Below, in pieces: positions 6,007 to 7,963 of a stretch of DNA of 7,963 nt. The notes beneath the pieces are model-generated. The model ran no database searches. It was not told the DNA's origin and saw only the letters and a list, made by a program, of their open reading frames with translations. The stretch covers positions 13,973 through 21,935 of the forward strand of contig DQFX01000007.1 of NCBI GenBank assembly GCA_003531585.1. Direction: 5' to 3'. Each line of letters starts with the position of its first letter. The stretch's first letter is position 1. Origin of the DNA: Oscillospiraceae bacterium. GTDB lineage: Bacteria > Bacillota > Clostridia > Oscillospirales > Ruminococcaceae. Made by a program: the position numbers and the translations under genes.

Positions 6007-6486
6007 TTGAAGAACAAAGAAAAAATGGAGAACCAGCCGCAGAGCAAGACAGAATGTGCGATCGCGGCGTACAACAGTCTGTGGAAGGAACAGAACGAGA
6101 TATATTCCGCAGCTGCCAGGAGCTTCGGGCTGTCCGACAGCGCGATGTGGATACTGTATTTTCTGAGGCTGAACAACGGAACATGCCAGCAGAAGGAGCT
6201 TGCAAGCTCCCTGTCGCAGCCGAAACAGACCACCAACAGCGCAGTTAAGCAGCTCGAGCGCGGCGGATACGTCACGCTCAAGTGCGGCTCTGACCGCCGT
6301 TGCCGCCTCGTGGAGCTTACGCCAAAGGGCAGCGGGCTTGCCGTGAGTACCTCCGATCATGTGATAGCCGCCGAGCGCGAGACCTGGGGCGACTTCACCG
6401 AAGAGGAACAGGACAGCCTGATAGAGCTTCTGAGCAAGTACAACAAGAGACTTAAAACGAGAATGGAGGAGAAAAATGAAAAATAA
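6007..6486 (+). CDS. MarR-family transcriptional repressor of the adjacent MATE pump
   Basis: This encodes a 159-residue protein, a usual MarR length. It acts as a dimer that binds palindromic DNA through winged helix-turn-helix domains and is typically released when a small ligand binds. Visible parts are an N-terminal dimerisation helix (about 15-38) and the HTH from about 59 to 85 (QQKELASSLSQPKQTTNSAV leading into the recognition helix). The wing carries the conserved D96-R97-R98 followed by LVELTPKG (101-108), and a C-terminal helix (131-152) completes the dimer interface. Two matching palindromes in its own promoter region are the likely targets. The gene overlaps the MATE gene by 11 nt, so they form one operon resembling mepR-mepA of Staphylococcus in layout. 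The start is TTG. The ligand cannot be inferred. Confidence 0.93.
   Translation: MKNKEKMENQPQSKTECAIAAYNSLWKEQNEIYSAAARSFGLSDSAMWILYFLRLNNGTCQQKELASSLSQPKQTTNSAVKQLERGGYVTLKCGSDRRCRLVELTPKGSGLAVSTSDHVIAAERETWGDFTEEEQDSLIELLSKYNKRLKTRMEEKNEK
6465..6471 (+). promoter_or_regulatory. Ribosome binding site of the MATE gene inside marR
   Basis: GGAGGAG within the last codons of marR lies 4 nt before the MATE ATG at 6476. The spacing is slightly short but the match is strong, and the overlap supports coupled translation. Confidence 0.7.
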
Positions 6487-7819
6487 AGACGTAATTCAGC
6501 TTTCGGATTACTTCACGCTTCCGCGGCTCATGCGATTCTGCCTGCCATCGATAGTGATGATGGTCTTTACGTCTATATACGGAGTCGTTGACGGATATTT
6601 CGTGTCAAACTTTGTGGGCAAGACCGCGTTCGCTTCGGTGAATCTGGTGATGCCGTTCCTGATGATACTGGGCGGCGTAGGATTCATGATAGGAACAGGC
6701 GGCAGCGCGCTGGTCGCAAAGTGCCTCGGTGAAAAGAACGAGGAGCAGGCGCGCCGGGTATTTTCAATGATGATATACCTGACGTTCATACTGGGCGTTA
6801 CGCTGTCGGTGCTCGGAATCGTGTTCGCTGAGCCGGTGGCAAGGTTCCTCGGCGCAGATGAGGAGATGCTTGCAAACTGCGTGACATACGCCCGCACCTG
6901 CCTGATATTCAACACGTTTTTCATGCTGCAAAATGTGTTTCAGAGCTTCCTTGTGACCGCAGAGCGCCCCAAGCTGGGACTTGCCGTTATAGTTGCCGCC
7001 GGGCTTACCAACATGGGACTTGACGCGCTGTTCATTGCAGGGTTACAGATGGACGTTACTGGCGCGGCGCTCGCGACAGGTCTCAGCCAGACAGTTGGAG
7101 GACTGCTGCCGCTGTTTTTCTTCCTCAAAAAGGACAATGGAAGCAAGCTGCGTATCGTTAAGACACCCATGGAGCTGCGTCCGATAATCCAGGCGTGCAG
7201 CAACGGCGCTTCAGAGCTTATGACAAACATCTCCTCTTCGATAGTCAGCATGCTGTATAATCACCAGCTCATCAGTCTTGCCGGACAGAACGGAATTTCC
7301 GCGTATGGAGTGCTGATGTACGTGCAGTTCGTATTTGCGGCAATATATATCGGATACGCCATCGGAACTGCGCCGATCGTGGGTTATAACTACGGCGCCC
7401 AGAATCATGCGGAGCTTCACAACATGCGCAAAAAAAGCACGATACTTACGCTCAGCGCCGGAGTTGTAATGGTGGGACTGGCTCAGCTTCTCGCGGCTCC
7501 GCTGGCGCATATTTTCGTGGGCTATGATAAGGAATTGTTCGATATGACGGTACATGCGTTCAGGCTGTTTTCGTTCACGTTCCTGTTCTCGGGGTTCAAT
7601 ATATTTACCTCGTCGTTCTTCACTGCGCTGAACAACGGTGCGATATCCGCGGCGGTTTCGTTCCTTAGAACACTAGTGTTCCAGCTTGCCGCAGTGCTTA
7701 TCCTGCCCGTATTTTTCGATTTGGACGGTATCTGGATATCTGTGGCGTTCGCGGAGGTCTGCGCGTTCGTTATTTCGCTGATATTCCTCGCGGCAAAGAA
7801 GAAAAAGTACAATTACTGA
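6476..7819 (+). CDS. MATE-family multidrug efflux pump, MepA-like
   Basis: This encodes a 447-residue integral membrane protein, a typical MATE length, with about twelve hydrophobic segments in two six-helix halves (roughly 15-217 and 235-439) joined by a hydrophilic loop (218-236). MATE pumps expel cationic or amphipathic compounds in exchange for Na+ or H+. Family signs are LPSIVMMVFTSIYGVVDGYF (23-42) in helix 1, GTGGSALVAKCLGEKNEEQA (73-92) after helix 2, the N-X3-D motif of helix 5 (N179, D183) in TNMGLDALFI followed by VTGAALATGLSQ (194-205), and IGTAPIVGYNYGAQN (296-310) in the second half. These patterns are those of the MepA/VmrA-type branch of MATE. Co-transcription with a MarR repressor points to substrate-induced drug or metabolite efflux. 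The protein ends in a lysine-rich cytoplasmic tail (KKKKYNY). Its actual substrates are unknown. Confidence 0.95.
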   Translation: MKNKDVIQLSDYFTLPRLMRFCLPSIVMMVFTSIYGVVDGYFVSNFVGKTAFASVNLVMPFLMILGGVGFMIGTGGSALVAKCLGEKNEEQARRVFSMMIYLTFILGVTLSVLGIVFAEPVARFLGADEEMLANCVTYARTCLIFNTFFMLQNVFQSFLVTAERPKLGLAVIVAAGLTNMGLDALFIAGLQMDVTGAALATGLSQTVGGLLPLFFFLKKDNGSKLRIVKTPMELRPIIQACSNGASELMTNISSSIVSMLYNHQLISLAGQNGISAYGVLMYVQFVFAAIYIGYAIGTAPIVGYNYGAQNHAELHNMRKKSTILTLSAGVVMVGLAQLLAAPLAHIFVGYDKELFDMTVHAFRLFSFTFLFSGFNIFTSSFFTALNNGAISAAVSFLRTLVFQLAAVLILPVFFDLDGIWISVAFAEVCAFVISLIFLAAKKKKYNY

Positions 7820-7878
7820 CTAGGAAAACTATAATTTAGTGGCGCGTGTTCCGCTTACTGCAACCCCTAATCGGGAGT

Positions 7879-7954
7879 CAAGGGGGACGCGGCCCCCTTG
7901 CAGGTCAAGGGCGGAGCCCTTGTCGCCGTCAGGCGAAACACTCCGCACGGAGTG
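7879..7954 (+). repeat. Cluster of four tandem GC-rich hairpins downstream of the MATE gene
   Basis: Four perfect inverted repeats follow in a row: CAAGGGGG/CCCCCTTG (7879-7886 with 7893-7900), CAAGGGC/GCCCTTG (7906-7912 with 7916-7922), TCGCC/GGCGA (7923-7927 with 7932-7936) and CACTCCG/CGGAGTG (7939-7945 with 7948-7954). The first two share a GTCAAGGG start and look like diverged copies. No T-run follows, so it is not a plain intrinsic terminator, though it could stop or stabilise the 3' end of the operon transcript. Short palindromic series of this kind are common between genes in gut Clostridia. The cluster may continue past the window edge. The 59 bases before it (7820-7878) hold nothing I can identify. 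Confidence 0.65.
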
Positions 7955-7963
7955 CGGTACTCT

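Noticed and set aside
5898..6360. Minus-strand reading frames opposite marR, reaching into the intergenic region
   Set aside because: They cross the promoter and operators and lie antisense to a clear MarR gene, with no ribosome binding site or family features noted.
7830..7835. TATAAT just after the MATE stop codon
   Set aside because: No acceptable -35 lies at the right distance and no gene follows within the window.
1..7963. CRISPR array, tRNA, rRNA, transposase or phage genes
   Set aside because: No regularly spaced direct repeats, cloverleaf-forming sequence, rRNA-like sequence or transposase/integrase motifs were seen.

Overview
The window looks like a chromosomal segment from a Gram-positive anaerobe of class Clostridia, perhaps a gut Oscillospiraceae/Ruminococcus-type organism. 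This rests on moderate-to-high GC coding sequence, strong AGGAGG-type ribosome binding sites, TTG and GTG starts, consensus sigma-A promoters, a FabV/TER-type reductase, a MepA-like MATE pump and short GC-rich hairpin repeats between genes. The genus is an inference; no rRNA or marker gene is present.

Left part, minus strand (about 5770 down to 1): a promoter and structured leader precede fabV (trans-2-enoyl-CoA/ACP reductase, 5644-4466). Next comes an imperfect, roughly 196-bp inverted-repeat element (4265-4460). It is followed by two overlapping genes for a pair of related ABC exporter half-transporters (4232-2334 and 2341-542; 8-nt overlap), a 79-bp gap with a strong hairpin, and the first 154 codons of a membrane protein that runs off the left edge. 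The two ABC half-transporters probably form a heterodimer. The membrane protein may belong to the same operon. Whether fabV is transcribed with them is unclear, because the inverted-repeat element lies between.

Right part, plus strand (5923 to 7819): a perfect consensus promoter (TTGACA, 17-bp spacer, TATAAT) drives a marR-type repressor gene that overlaps a MATE efflux pump gene by 11 nt. Two matching palindromes, 41 bp apart centre to centre, lie in the promoter spacer and in the 5' leader, as expected of an autoregulated MarR-MATE drug-efflux operon similar in logic to mepR-mepA. The right edge carries four tandem GC-rich hairpins.

The sequence does not show an obviously new multi-gene system. 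The most informative non-coding signals are the MarR operator pair, the fabV leader with competing stems, the inverted-repeat element and the hairpin cluster at the right edge. The truncated membrane protein is the only coding region whose function cannot be assigned.
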